Source of the DNA: 34-65-8 sp964516135
GTDB lineage: Bacteria; Pseudomonadota; Alphaproteobacteria; Sphingomonadales; Sphingomonadaceae
NCBI GenBank assembly: GCA_964516135.1
Contig: CAZEWN010000003.1
Span: 127,372-191,371 of the forward strand
Length of the DNA: 64,000 bases
Direction: 5' to 3'
Below, in pieces: positions 37,732 to 48,276 of this stretch. The notes under the pieces are model-generated. The model was not told the origin of the DNA. It saw only the letters and a program-made list of their open reading frames with translations, and made no database searches. The position numbers and the translations under genes are program-made. How positions within the stretch are numbered: the stretch's first letter is position 1; each line of letters opens with the position of its first letter.

Positions 37732-38175
37732 TTATTCGGGATCGGTGCTGGTTGTCTCGTCCTGCATCGGCTCGGGCGTTGCGGGAATGGGTTCGGCGGC
37801 AGGGTCCGGCGTTGAGGGCGGCGGCAACCCGTCGCTCGGCGGCGTAGCCGGGGCCGGCGGGGCTGCCGGCCCATTCGCCTGCGCCTCGATCTGTGCCCAG
37901 GCCTGGGCTTGCGATTCGGCTGGCAATCCGGCCAGCGTCACCTTGTTGGCATCGGACAGGCGCCAGAACAGGACCTGCCGATCCGGGGTAAGCCCGGTGT
38001 AGTAGCTTTGCACTTCGGCGGGCCAGGCATCGAACGAAGCCTGCTGTTCCGCAGTCAGCGTGGTGCTGGGAGCCGCTGGCGGGACATCATCGGCTGGCGG
38101 CGGAGCGTCCTGTGCAAAGACCGGGGCAGCCATGAGGGCCAGAATGCTGGCGGGAAGTAGAATGTTGATACGCAT
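37732..38175 (-). CDS. Secreted protein with LTPD/YxxLTPD motif, paralog 1
   Basis: I do not recognise a named family. The 147-residue product has a signal peptide (ending VFAQ) and a small conserved domain beginning STTLTAEQQASFDAWP and continuing with SYYTGLTPDRQVLFWRL and AWAQIEAQ. The C-terminal 45 residues are Pro/Ala-rich and low in complexity. AGGAG precedes the ATG. The next gene upstream on the same strand is a paralog with the same domain, so this looks like a tandem duplication of an envelope or secreted factor. Confidence 0.72.
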   Translation of the reverse strand: MRINILLPASILALMAAPVFAQDAPPPADDVPPAAPSTTLTAEQQASFDAWPAEVQSYYTGLTPDRQVLFWRLSDANKVTLAGLPAESQAQAWAQIEAQANGPAAPPAPATPPSDGLPPPSTPDPAAEPIPATPEPMQDETTSTDPE

Positions 38176-38383
38176 GGGAATCTCCTGGTGTGACCCACGC
38201 GACGAACGCTTGCGACCCGGCCTGCGAACTGCCCCGGCGGGGTCTCTCGCTGACGTGGGTGATCGGATCGACAGGTGCAATGTCGGAGTTTCAACCATCG
38301 CTGGCCGCGACCGGTTGACCGGCGAATGTGGCCCAAACGGGGCAAATGGTTTTTCAAAACCCCACAGTGCGGGCAAGCTGGAC

Positions 38384-38422
38384 GAGAAAAATGGGGCGCG
38401 AGATTCGCATCTCCCGCCCCAT
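38384..38422 (-). terminator. Terminator after LTPD paralog 2
   Basis: A hairpin ATGGGGCGCGAGAT/ATCTCCCGCCCCAT (one mismatch, loop TCGC) is followed on the minus strand by TTTTTCTCG. It lies 29 bases past the stop of the upstream paralog and probably separates its transcript from paralog 1. Confidence 0.75.
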
Positions 38423-38451
38423 TCGGTTTATCGCCGAATTATCCGCCCGGC

Positions 38452-39201
38452 TTATTCGGTGGGCTTGGTTGCCGATTCCTGAGCCGTTGCGGGCTCCGCA
38501 CCTTCGCTCGCGGGGCGGCCTGGCCAATAGTTGAGCGGACGATTACCGTAATTCAGACCGGCTTCGCGCGGGTTCACGCAGCCGTCCTGCAATTCGCCGC
38601 GACAGGGCGGGTATTCGGCACCGGGCGTCGCCGCAGGTGCCGCCTGGGCGACCTCACCGCGAACGAAGCGCGGCATGCCAGCCGATGTGGTCGTACCCAT
38701 GGCTCCCATCCCCGACGTGCCCATCGTCGACGTTCCCATGGCCGTGGCCCCCGAAACGGGCGGCGTAGTCATGCCGGTATTCGTCCCCGTGGCTGTTCCC
38801 ATCGCGCCAGTTCCCGCCGGAGCAGGAGCGGTGGCGGAAGGCGTGCTGCCAGCCAGCTGGGCATTGATCGAAGCCCAGGCTGTTGCGCGCTGTTCGGGGG
38901 TCATCTGAAACACCTGCACACGCTGCGTGTCGGTCAACGCCCACCAGCCATCAATCTGGTCAGGGGTGAGTGTCCAGTAATAACCCTGCACATCGGTAGG
39001 CCAGGCATCATAAGCAGTCCGGCGGTCAACCGGCCAGCCATCGTATTGCGCCCTCTGTTCCGTCGTGAGCGTGGTTGAGGGGGTGCCAGCTGTGGTCGGC
39101 GCTGTGGCGGCGGTCGGTTCCTCCTCCATCGGTTCGTCCTGGGCAATGAGTGGAGCGGCGAGCGCCAGCGCCGCGACGCTGGCAAGAATGGTGGTACGCA
39201 T
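38452..39201 (-). CDS. Secreted protein with LTPDQ motif, paralog 2
   Basis: A 249-residue exported protein of unknown function with a signal peptide (MRTTILASVAALALAAPLIAQ). It shares with paralog 1 the run STTLTTEQ, YDxWP, GYYWTLTPDQ, a W-L-T/S-D segment and AWASINAQ. Here the YDxWP piece occurs twice (YDGWP and YDAWP). A following region is rich in MGT repeats (TAMGTSTMGTSGMGAMG), and the end has two cysteines (YPPCRGELQDGC). Likely periplasmic or extracellular; no enzymatic motif was found. Confidence 0.72.
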   Translation of the reverse strand: MRTTILASVAALALAAPLIAQDEPMEEEPTAATAPTTAGTPSTTLTTEQRAQYDGWPVDRRTAYDAWPTDVQGYYWTLTPDQIDGWWALTDTQRVQVFQMTPEQRATAWASINAQLAGSTPSATAPAPAGTGAMGTATGTNTGMTTPPVSGATAMGTSTMGTSGMGAMGTTTSAGMPRFVRGEVAQAAPAATPGAEYPPCRGELQDGCVNPREAGLNYGNRPLNYWPGRPASEGAEPATAQESATKPTE

Positions 39202-39314
39202 GGATCAATCTCCGAGTGGCGTCTCCCGTTGCCCCAACCTACGCCACACGCCCGCATGAGTTCCGCCGCCACCTTGCGCCCGGGCGCGCCGTTCCCTAGT
39301 TGTTCACGCCGACG

Positions 39315-41621
<2,307 letters not shown>

Positions 41622-41649
41622 GGGGCTGGCATCGCCTATCCCAATCTGT

Positions 41650-41715
41650 CGTCACCTCGGGCCCGACCCGGGGTGACGGGACTGGGTCAGTCGGCCCGCG
41701 AGTTCCTGGGCCGAC
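41650..41715. repeat. Adjacent inverted repeats between convergent helicase genes
   Basis: Two hairpins lie in the 101-base gap between the uvrD and rhlE-like stops: CGTCACCTCGGG/CCCGGGGTGACG (41650-41678) and GTCGGCCC/GGGCCGAC (41690-41715). The first resembles dispersed intergenic palindromes common in alphaproteobacteria. Either may help end the two convergent transcripts, though no T-run follows. Confidence 0.5.
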
Positions 41716-41722
41716 GACGCAC

Positions 41723-43087
41723 TCAGCTAAATCCAACACTCAGGAAATCGGGCCGCGGGCCGTTCCACTCGCCCGCAGGCACCGGGGTGTCATCCTCGTC
41801 GCGGTGACGGCGGGGGGCGCGTTCGGGACGCTCGGAGGGTTCCGCACGCGGGCGGCGTTCCTCGCGGCCGCGGCGCGGGCGTTCCTCACGAATCCGACCC
41901 TCGCGGCGCGGGCGCTCCTCGCGCGGCTCCTCGCGCTTCGGTTCGGGCGCAGGCTTGAGTTCCACGCGCACGTCGGCCTTGCCGAACACCGGCACTTGGG
42001 CGCCCGTCAGCTTTTCGACGTTGGCGATCGCCTCGGCATCTTCTTCCGAGACCAGCGTGAACGCGCGGCCCTTGGCTCCGGCGCGACCGGTGCGACCGAT
42101 CCGGTGGACGTAGTCGTCGGGGTGCCAGGGCGTGTCGAAATTGAACACGTGGCTGACGCCCTTGATGTCGAGCCCGCGCGCGGCAACGTCGCTGGCGACG
42201 AGGATGTTGATCTCGCCCGCCTTGAACCGGGCCAGTTCCTTCAGTCGGCTCGACTGGTCCATGTCCCCGTGGATCTCGCCGCTCGAAAAACCGTGGCTGA
42301 TGAGGCTCTTGTTCAGTTCGCGCACCGTCGTCTTGCGGTTCGCGAAGATGATCGCGGTTTCCACCAGGTCGTTGCGCAGGAGCCAGCGCAGCGTATCGCG
42401 CTTGTCGCGAGCCTTCACCGGTACCTTGAACGCAGTAATATCCTTGTTCGTGCTCGCCGCTCGGCTGACCTCGATCCGCTTTGGATTGGTCAGGAATTTC
42501 TTCGCCAGCTTTTCAATCGGCGGCGGCATCGTGGCTGAGAACAGCATCGTCTGGCGGTTTTCAGGCAGCTTGGAGCAGATGAACTCGATGTCGGGGATGA
42601 ACCCCATGTCGAGCATCCGGTCCGCCTCGTCGATCACCAGCAGCTCGCAACCGGTGAGGAGGATCTTGCCGCGTTCGAACAGGTCCATCAGCCGGCCGGG
42701 CGTGGCGATCAGAACGTCGACGCCTTCGCCCAGCGCCTTGACCTGATCGCCCATCTGCACCCCGCCAATCAGCAGGGCCATCTTCAGGTCGTGGTTCTTG
42801 CCGTACTTCTCGAAGTTTTCCGCGACCTGGGCAGCCAGTTCACGGGTCGGCTCGAGGATCAGGCTGCGCGGCATCAGCGCGCGGCGGCGGCCATGGGCGA
42901 GGATGTCGATCATCGGCAGCACGAAGCTGGCGGTCTTGCCCGTCCCCGTCTGCGCGATGCCGATCAGGTCCTTCATCATCAGAACCGGCGGAATCGCTTC
43001 GGCCTGGATCGCCGTGGGCGTGGTATAGCCGGCGTCTTCGATCGCCTGAAGCAGCTTTTCGGAAAGGCCGAGATCGGCGAAAGTCAT
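41723..43087 (-). CDS. rhlE: DEAD-box RNA helicase (RhlE-like)
   Basis: A 454-residue ATP-dependent RNA helicase. Motifs run in the normal order: the Q motif (TTPTAIQAEAIPPVL), AQTGTGKTASF, PTRELAAQV, TPGRLMDLF, VIDEADRMLDMGF, SAT, then DVAARGLDIKGVSHV and HRIGRTGRAG. The final 90 residues form a tail of alternating Arg, Glu and Pro (REERPRREGRIREER), likely an RNA-contacting or disordered region. The role is probably ribosome assembly or RNA turnover; the family includes RhlE. Confidence 0.9.
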   Translation of the reverse strand: MTFADLGLSEKLLQAIEDAGYTTPTAIQAEAIPPVLMMKDLIGIAQTGTGKTASFVLPMIDILAHGRRRALMPRSLILEPTRELAAQVAENFEKYGKNHDLKMALLIGGVQMGDQVKALGEGVDVLIATPGRLMDLFERGKILLTGCELLVIDEADRMLDMGFIPDIEFICSKLPENRQTMLFSATMPPPIEKLAKKFLTNPKRIEVSRAASTNKDITAFKVPVKARDKRDTLRWLLRNDLVETAIIFANRKTTVRELNKSLISHGFSSGEIHGDMDQSSRLKELARFKAGEINILVASDVAARGLDIKGVSHVFNFDTPWHPDDYVHRIGRTGRAGAKGRAFTLVSEEDAEAIANVEKLTGAQVPVFGKADVRVELKPAPEPKREEPREERPRREGRIREERPRRGREERRPRAEPSERPERAPRRHRDEDDTPVPAGEWNGPRPDFLSVGFS

Positions 43088-43210
43088 AAGGTCAGAAAAT
43101 GTCCGGTTGGCGGGGTGCCGGGAGCACCCGAAAGCGTCGCGCGCGTTCGCGGGCGCACAATCGCCGCGCCCATGCGCGCGGGCGCCGGGAAAGTCAAGGA
43201 TAGCGAAGCT

Positions 43211-43771
43211 CTACTGGTCCGCGACGAGGACCATTTCGCGCAGGCCGCTTAATTCGCACTTGGCGCCCGTGCGGGCCTGCAATTTGTCGCGATTGACGCA
43301 CAGCATGCCATCGCGGCCCGGCTCGACATAAAAGCCTGAGTAGAAGTCTTGCGCGCGGCAGGCCTTCTCCAGGCTGGCGCTGATGATCCGTTCGTCGCGC
43401 ATGTAAAGCATCAGCCGGTTGCCCGGCGCGGCTTGGGCGGCGGCGATCGCGCGCAAGGGCAGGCACCGGCCCATCTTGCGCGCGACATAGCGCGACTGCC
43501 CCGGCTGGCGGGCGATGTCGGTGGTCAGGTTTTCGCGCAAGGCGGGACTGATAGGACTGATCCTGATGGTCACGCGCCGCTCGATCCGGACTTGCCGCTG
43601 CAAGGGAATGCCCGTCACCGCCTCCACGATACGCCAGCCCGGCGCATCCAGTTCGGCGCGGGCCGGGGGATTTGGACGGTCCACCTCCGGCACCATCCGG
43701 GGCTCGTCGGCAACGGGAGGGCCAGGCAGCAGGAACGCGAAAGGCGCGAGGTAGGCAAGCAAGCTGGGCAT
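43211..43771 (-). CDS. Predicted secreted protein, function unknown
   Basis: I do not recognise a family. The 186-residue product begins with a hydrophobic leader (PSLLAYLAPFAFLLPGPPVA). The body includes WRIVEAVTGIPLQRQVRIERRVTIR-like strands, cut here for length, and four cysteines spaced in the second half that could pair in the periplasm (GRCLPL, EKACRAQ, GMLCVNR, GAKCELS). The ATG at 43771 was preferred over an in-frame TTG and GTG upstream because of the leader. It is divergent from the FAD-linked oxidase gene. Confidence 0.6.
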   Translation of the reverse strand: MPSLLAYLAPFAFLLPGPPVADEPRMVPEVDRPNPPARAELDAPGWRIVEAVTGIPLQRQVRIERRVTIRISPISPALRENLTTDIARQPGQSRYVARKMGRCLPLRAIAAAQAAPGNRLMLYMRDERIISASLEKACRAQDFYSGFYVEPGRDGMLCVNRDKLQARTGAKCELSGLREMVLVADQ

Positions 43772-43923
43772 CGGCAGGCGAGCAAACACTCCTGAACGCG
43801 CGAACAAAATCGGCGCGGCGCTGTAGGAACGGCTTAGTGGCAGCGCTTGAATATGGGCTTAATTGCAATCGCCCTTCATGCAAGTGCTGACGCATCGGAG
43901 CCGCGACACTATAGGGCAGGACT

Positions 43924-45372
43924 ATGGACGAGACGCCTGAATTCATCGCGGCGGCGGCGGCAATGCTGGGTCCACGCGGGTGGACCGGCGACCCCGATCT
44001 GGTCAATCCGTGGCTGACCGATTGGCGCGGGCGATATACCGGGCGCGCGCTCGGCCTCGCCTCCCCCGCAAACACGTCGGACGTCTCCGCGTTCGTGACG
44101 TTGTGCGCGCGGCACGCGGTTCCGATCGTGCCGCAGGGCGGCAACAGCGGCATGTCCGGCGGCGCCACCCCGGACGACAGCGGTCGCGCGGTAGTGCTTT
44201 CGCTGCGTCGCATGAATGCCGTCCGCCGCATCGACGGGCAAGCGGGCGAAGCGGTGTGCGAGGCGGGCGTCATCCTGCAGACGCTTCATGACCATGCCGC
44301 GCGCCATGGCTTGCGTTTCCCGTTGACGCTGGGCGGCAAAGGTTCGGCAACCGTTGGGGGGCTGATATCGACCAATGCCGGCGGCACGCAGGTCTTGCGG
44401 CACGGCACGATGCGCGCGCAGGTTCTGGGGCTGGAAGCAGTCCTGGCTGATGGCAGCGTTTTCGACAGCCTCGCCCCACTCAAGAAAGACAATCGCGGTT
44501 TTGACCTGAAGCAATTGCTGATCGGGTCCGAGGGGACGCTCGGCATCGTCACGGCGGCGACGCTTAAGCTGCTTCCCGCGATCGGCGGACGCGTGGTGAT
44601 GTGGGCGGGGCTTGGCGCGATAAGCGATGCGCGGCGCCTTTTGCTGCTCGCACAGCGCGAGGCGGGCGAGGCGCTGGAAGGCTTCGAGGTCCTGCCCGCG
44701 CATTGCCTCGAGGCGGTGCTGGGTTATCTACCTGGCGCCCGCGCGCCGCTTGCAGGCGATCATGCCTGGCACGCGCTGATCGAACTGGTCGCGCCAGAGG
44801 CGGGCGCCGGGGCGCTCACCGAAATGGCCGAACGCCTGCTCGTGGCGGGCCTCGAGGCCGGGACGGTCGAAGACGCGACGATCGCGGCCAGCGAGGCCCA
44901 GGCGGAGGCGTGGTGGCTGCTGCGCGAATCGATCTCGCCCGCCGAACGGGCGATCGGCCCGGCGATGCAGCACGACATTTCGGTGCCGGTCGCCGCGATG
45001 GCGGATTTCGTCGAAGCCGCGGTGCCCCGGGTTGAGCGGGCGTTCCCTGGCAGCCGCGCGATCGCCTTCGGCCATCTTGGCGACGGCAATGTTCACTTCC
45101 ACGTCCTCGCCGCGCCCGGCAGCGAGCAGGCCACATGGGAACAGGTGCAGGGCAAAGCGATCAGTGCCTATGTCCACGACCTTGTCCTGGAATGGCATGG
45201 ATCGATCAGCGCGGAACATGGCATCGGCCAGATGAAGCGCGACGAGCTGGAGCGACTGGGCGACCCCGTCGCACTGCGAATCATGCGCGGGGTCAAGGCC
45301 GCGCTCGACCCAGCCGGAATCCTCAATCCGGGCAAACTGGTGACGCTTGCACCGGGGGCCTCGACCCCGTAA
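43924..45372 (+). CDS. FAD-linked oxidase, GlcD/D-2-hydroxyacid dehydrogenase type
   Basis: A 482-residue flavoenzyme of the VAO/PCMH fold. The FAD-binding domain (residues 40-230) contains VPQGGNSGMSGGATPD, GGLISTNAGGTQVLRHG and LIGSEGTLGIVTAATLKLLP. The C-terminal domain carries the metal-site AFGHLGDGNVHFHV and ends with SAEHGIGQMKRDEL and DPAGILNPGK, typical of D-lactate, glycolate (GlcD) and D-2-hydroxyglutarate dehydrogenases. The substrate is not defined by sequence; no glcE/glcF genes are adjacent, favouring a single-subunit D-2-hydroxyacid dehydrogenase. Confidence 0.85.
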   Translation: MDETPEFIAAAAAMLGPRGWTGDPDLVNPWLTDWRGRYTGRALGLASPANTSDVSAFVTLCARHAVPIVPQGGNSGMSGGATPDDSGRAVVLSLRRMNAVRRIDGQAGEAVCEAGVILQTLHDHAARHGLRFPLTLGGKGSATVGGLISTNAGGTQVLRHGTMRAQVLGLEAVLADGSVFDSLAPLKKDNRGFDLKQLLIGSEGTLGIVTAATLKLLPAIGGRVVMWAGLGAISDARRLLLLAQREAGEALEGFEVLPAHCLEAVLGYLPGARAPLAGDHAWHALIELVAPEAGAGALTEMAERLLVAGLEAGTVEDATIAASEAQAEAWWLLRESISPAERAIGPAMQHDISVPVAAMADFVEAAVPRVERAFPGSRAIAFGHLGDGNVHFHVLAAPGSEQATWEQVQGKAISAYVHDLVLEWHGSISAEHGIGQMKRDELERLGDPVALRIMRGVKAALDPAGILNPGKLVTLAPGASTP

Positions 45373-45439
45373 AGCGCGCGCTTCGCGCGAGCGGCCAAGC
45401 CGTCCGCCCCTGCATTCCAGACCGATCCGGAGAGTACCG

Positions 45440-46234
45440 ATGGCCAGCGCGCCGCAGCCCACCCTGCCCCTGTTCTATAACGACCTGATGCCGCTCAACA
45501 GCCGCGACCATGCCAATTATCGTAGTCGCATGATGGATTCGGCCAAGTGGCTCGCGGGTGCGCACGCGATTCCGCTGACCGTTGACGAGTTCGTGCAGGC
45601 GCAGCGTGACTTTCCCATCGTGTTTTCCTCGGGCGACAATCCGCTGCCGCTTGCCCTGATGGGCCTCAACGATGGCGTGAACACTTTTGTCGACGACGAA
45701 GGCAAGGTCACCGACCCGGTCTACATCCCGGCCTATGTACGCCGCTATCCCTTCCTGCTCGCCAAACTGCAGCCGAATAGCGAGGAATTGTCGCTTTGTT
45801 TCGATCCCACCACCGAATCGCTGGGCGAATTCGATGAGGGGGAAAAGCTGTTCGGCGAGGATGGCCAGCCGACCGAAGCGGTCAAGAACGTGCTCGGTTT
45901 CTGCGAACAGTTCGAGCAGGCCGGCCAGCGGACCAAGGCATTCATCGACGAGCTGAAGAAGCATGACCTGCTGATGGAAGGCGAGATCGCGATCACGCTG
46001 CAGTCGGATGAATCCAACCCGTTCGTCTATCGCGGCTTCCAGATGATCAACCAGGAAAAACTGCGCGAGGTGCGTGGCGACATCCTGCGCGGATGGAACC
46101 AGAACGGCATGCTCGCGCTCGTATATGCGCACCTGATGTCGCTGGATCTCATGCGGGTGATCTTTGGGCGGCAGCAGCAGCAGGGCAAGGGGCCGCAGTT
46201 GCCGAACGCGGTCGGTACCCCCACCGCGCAATAA
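45440..46234 (+). CDS. SapC family protein
   Basis: A 264-residue protein that matches the SapC-like family seen in alphaproteobacteria: LPLFYNDLMPLNSRDHANY at the start, VFSSGDNPLPLALMGLNDG near residue 55, YIPAYVRRYPFLL near 96, and FDEGEKLFGEDG near 135. The name comes from a surface-array-associated gene in Campylobacter; the biochemical function is not known. No signal peptide is visible. GGAG precedes the ATG. It has its own terminator downstream. Confidence 0.82.
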   Translation: MASAPQPTLPLFYNDLMPLNSRDHANYRSRMMDSAKWLAGAHAIPLTVDEFVQAQRDFPIVFSSGDNPLPLALMGLNDGVNTFVDDEGKVTDPVYIPAYVRRYPFLLAKLQPNSEELSLCFDPTTESLGEFDEGEKLFGEDGQPTEAVKNVLGFCEQFEQAGQRTKAFIDELKKHDLLMEGEIAITLQSDESNPFVYRGFQMINQEKLREVRGDILRGWNQNGMLALVYAHLMSLDLMRVIFGRQQQQGKGPQLPNAVGTPTAQ

Positions 46235-46365
46235 TCGCATAATTGATGGCAACGCGGGGTTGAAACGCGCTGATTTGGGCTCTATTTGCCAGTGGTCCGG
46301 TTGGCGCTGCCCTCATGGCGTCGCCGGATTGGTGCACGCTAGTGCACCTCCTCCCTGAACCTTGG

Positions 46366-46398
46366 CCACCTCGTGCATATTGCACGGGGTGGTTTTTT
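46366..46398 (+). terminator. Terminator after sapC
   Basis: A stem CCACC-T-CGTGCA/TGCACG-G-GGTGG with loop TAT is followed by GTTTTTTATT on the plus strand. A second perfect palindrome (GGTGCAC-GCTA-GTGCACC, 46331-46348) lies just ahead. The T-run overlaps the stop codon of the convergent N-formylglutamate amidohydrolase gene. Confidence 0.8.
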
Positions 46399-47347
46399 AT
46401 TCCGCCGCCAGCATGAAGCCTGGTTCGCGACCAAGCGTGACCGTGCATGCGGCCAGATCGCGCACCAGCCCCGAGAGCACGCGCGCAATCGCGGGCATGC
46501 GGGCGGAGGGTTCGGACAGCCGGGCATCAAGATAGGTCGCGCGGCAGACCTCGACCTGCAGCGCATGGATGCCGCGCCCGGGCTGCCCGTGACGGTCGAG
46601 GATGTATCCGCCGGCATAGGGTCGATTGTGCGCGGCGACCCGACCGACGCTGCCGAGGTGGGCAAGCGCACGCGCCGAAAGCGCGGCATCGCAGCTTGCG
46701 CCGAAACGATCGCCGATCACGAATTCGGCAGGGGCCTCGTGCGGAACGCGACGCCTAAGCGGCGGCATCGAATGCAGGTCGATCAACAGTGCGACGCCCC
46801 ACCGATCACGGATTGTCTCGAGCGCCAGCCCGAGCTGGCGATGATAGCCCTGGTGAACTCCCGCGATGCGCTCTTCCAGCTCGGCGCGAGTCAGGCGGCG
46901 GTTCCAGATTTCCCCCATCCCGTGCAACCTGCGCGGTACCAACCCCAGGCCCGCGCGCGACCGACGATTGGCGAAGGAGCGGCGCTGCCCACGCGGCGCG
47001 CCCCCAATCACCATGTCCCAGTCCACATCGTCACTGGCGCGGTTGAGGTCGATCAGCGCGCGCGGGGCATGGGCCACGAGCAATCCCGCCCCGGTCGCCT
47101 GGGCTACTTCGCGCGCCAGGGCATCAACATGGCGATCCTCCAGCCGCATCGCGCAGAATTCCGGGTCGCGCATCCGCCCGCGCAAATCGTCGGAATAGGC
47201 CCGTCCGGCGTGCGGGACCGAAATCAGGACCGGCACGGGTGGCGATTTTGGCAACGACAGCTCGAACGGAGGCTCGAGCGCGGTCGCCGCGCCCCTGCCG
47301 TCCGGAGGCGCGGGCGAATCGGATCGGTCGGTGGTTCGGTCGCCCAT
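46397..47347 (-). CDS. N-formylglutamate amidohydrolase family protein
   Basis: A 316-residue hydrolase related to HutG-type N-formylglutamate deformylases. Motifs are LISVPHAGRAY (about residues 41-51), a metal-binding Glu/Asp region RLEDRHVDAL, LIDLNRASDDVDW, LIDLHSMPPL (near residue 189) and HALQVEVCRATYLD. The chosen ATG leaves a Pro/Ala-rich 35-residue leader; upstream in-frame codons cover the promoter of cpdR and were discarded. No histidine-utilisation genes are nearby, so its substrate may differ. It is divergent from cpdR. Confidence 0.82.
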   Translation of the reverse strand: MGDRTTDRSDSPAPPDGRGAATALEPPFELSLPKSPPVPVLISVPHAGRAYSDDLRGRMRDPEFCAMRLEDRHVDALAREVAQATGAGLLVAHAPRALIDLNRASDDVDWDMVIGGAPRGQRRSFANRRSRAGLGLVPRRLHGMGEIWNRRLTRAELEERIAGVHQGYHRQLGLALETIRDRWGVALLIDLHSMPPLRRRVPHEAPAEFVIGDRFGASCDAALSARALAHLGSVGRVAAHNRPYAGGYILDRHGQPGRGIHALQVEVCRATYLDARLSEPSARMPAIARVLSGLVRDLAACTVTLGREPGFMLAAE

Positions 47348-47458
47348 TGCAGTCAATTGCTGCAGCGTGGACGCGGTGCTGTCAAAGGGATGCGCGCAGG
47401 TTTGTGTCAAAGCAGGGCAGCCGTCCCGGTGGCCAAGATTTCTTAAGCGCTTCGCATT

Positions 47459-47860
47459 ATGGACAGCCACATGAACAACAGCCAAGCCCTGAAAATCCTG
47501 CTTGCCGAAGACGACGCGGCTATGCGCGGTTACATCAGCCGGGCGCTGGACAACGCCGGCTATCTCGTAACAGCGGTCGATCGCGGCACGGCGGCGCTGA
47601 CACTGCTCGAGACCGAGCGCTTCGACCTGCTGCTGTCCGACATTGTGATGCCGGAAATGGACGGGATCGAGTTGGCACAGCGCGCCTCGGAATGCAGCCC
47701 CTGGACCAAGGTAATGTTCATCACCGGGTTCGCGGCGGTGACGCTGAAGGCCAGCCGGGAACAGCCGCAGGCGAAGGTGCTGTCGAAACCCTTTCACCTG
47801 CGCGATCTTGTGCTGGAGGTGCAGCGCACGTTCGAGGACCGGATCGCGGCGACGGTTTAG
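47459..47860 (+). CDS. cpdR: CpdR-like response regulator
   Basis: A single-domain receiver of 133 residues with the acidic pair (AEDD), phosphoacceptor Asp61 in LLLSDIVMPEMDGIELA, Thr in MFITGFAAV and Lys110 in VLSKPFHLRDLV. The last two motifs are highly typical of CpdR, the ClpXP adaptor that in Caulobacter couples CckA-ChpT phosphorelay to regulated proteolysis during the cell cycle. There is no output domain. An internal ATG at 47471 is an alternative start. Nearby tRNA-Val lies 69 bases downstream. Confidence 0.88.
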   Translation: MDSHMNNSQALKILLAEDDAAMRGYISRALDNAGYLVTAVDRGTAALTLLETERFDLLLSDIVMPEMDGIELAQRASECSPWTKVMFITGFAAVTLKASREQPQAKVLSKPFHLRDLVLEVQRTFEDRIAATV

Positions 47861-47929
47861 GGTCTTGCACCCATCTGGCCTGCCCGCTAAAGGGCGCGCC
47901 TGCCGCATGAGCCGGCATACCGATGGCCC

Positions 47930-48004
47930 GGGCGTATAGCTCAGTGGTAGAGCACTATGTTGACATCGTAGGGGTCGCAAGTTCAATCCTTGCTACGCCC
48001 ACCA
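47930..48004 (+). tRNA. tRNA-Val (GAC anticodon)
   Basis: A 75-nt cloverleaf: acceptor GGGCGTA/TACGCCC, D-arm GCTC/GAGC, anticodon stem CTATG/CGTAG (one G-T pair) enclosing TTGACAT (anticodon GAC, reading GTC), T-arm GCAAG-TTCAATC-CTTGC, discriminator A and encoded CCA. A terminator follows at once. Confidence 0.95.
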
Positions 48005-48012
48005 TCGGCTAG

Positions 48013-48048
48013 AAAGCCCCGCGGATCACCAGGTCCGTGGGGCTTTTT
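48013..48048 (+). terminator. Terminator after tRNA-Val
   Basis: A stem AAAGCCCCGCGGA/TCCGTGGGGCTTT with loop TCACCAGG is followed by TTGCTTTT. It begins 8 bases after the tRNA CCA. Confidence 0.88.
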
Positions 48049-48226
48049 GCTTTTCCGGCTGGGCGCCAGCCGAGCCGAGACGTGGCACGATCCTTCCACA
48101 CGTCGCGGGTCCGTCGGTGCAGTGCACGCGCGTTGCACGGGGCAGGCGCGTCGACGGGCTAGCCCTCCCACTGCCTTCTTGCGGACTTGCGGACTTCTTT
48201 GGCAAGAATGGAAGATCGCTCTTGCA

Positions 48227-48245
48227 AATGCGACTGACTCGCAAT
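48227..48245. promoter_or_regulatory. Candidate Fur-type operator upstream of siderophore receptor
   Basis: The dyad TGCGA-CTGAC-TCGCA, with partly symmetric A/T flanks, lies 32 bases before the TonB-receptor ATG. Its half-site resembles the TGCGAAT-type half-sites seen in alphaproteobacterial iron-regulated promoters. The genes downstream are iron-uptake genes, so Fur control is plausible but unproven. Confidence 0.4.
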
Positions 48246-48253
48246 AGCAGCGT

Positions 48254-48270
48254 CCTCACTTGTTGTGAGG
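48254..48270 (+). promoter_or_regulatory. Hairpin covering the TonB-receptor ribosome site
   Basis: A perfect 6-bp stem (CCTCAC-TTGTT-GTGAGG) ends 6 bases before the ATG at 48277. The right arm contains GAGG, most of the Shine-Dalgarno sequence GAGGG, so folding would hide the ribosome site. Confidence 0.5.
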
Positions 48271-48276
48271 GCTTAC

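Noticed and set aside
47930..48276. tRNA-Val as an integration site for a mobile element
   Set aside because: No integrase, no repeat of the tRNA 3' end downstream within the window, and the following genes form an ordinary iron-uptake operon.
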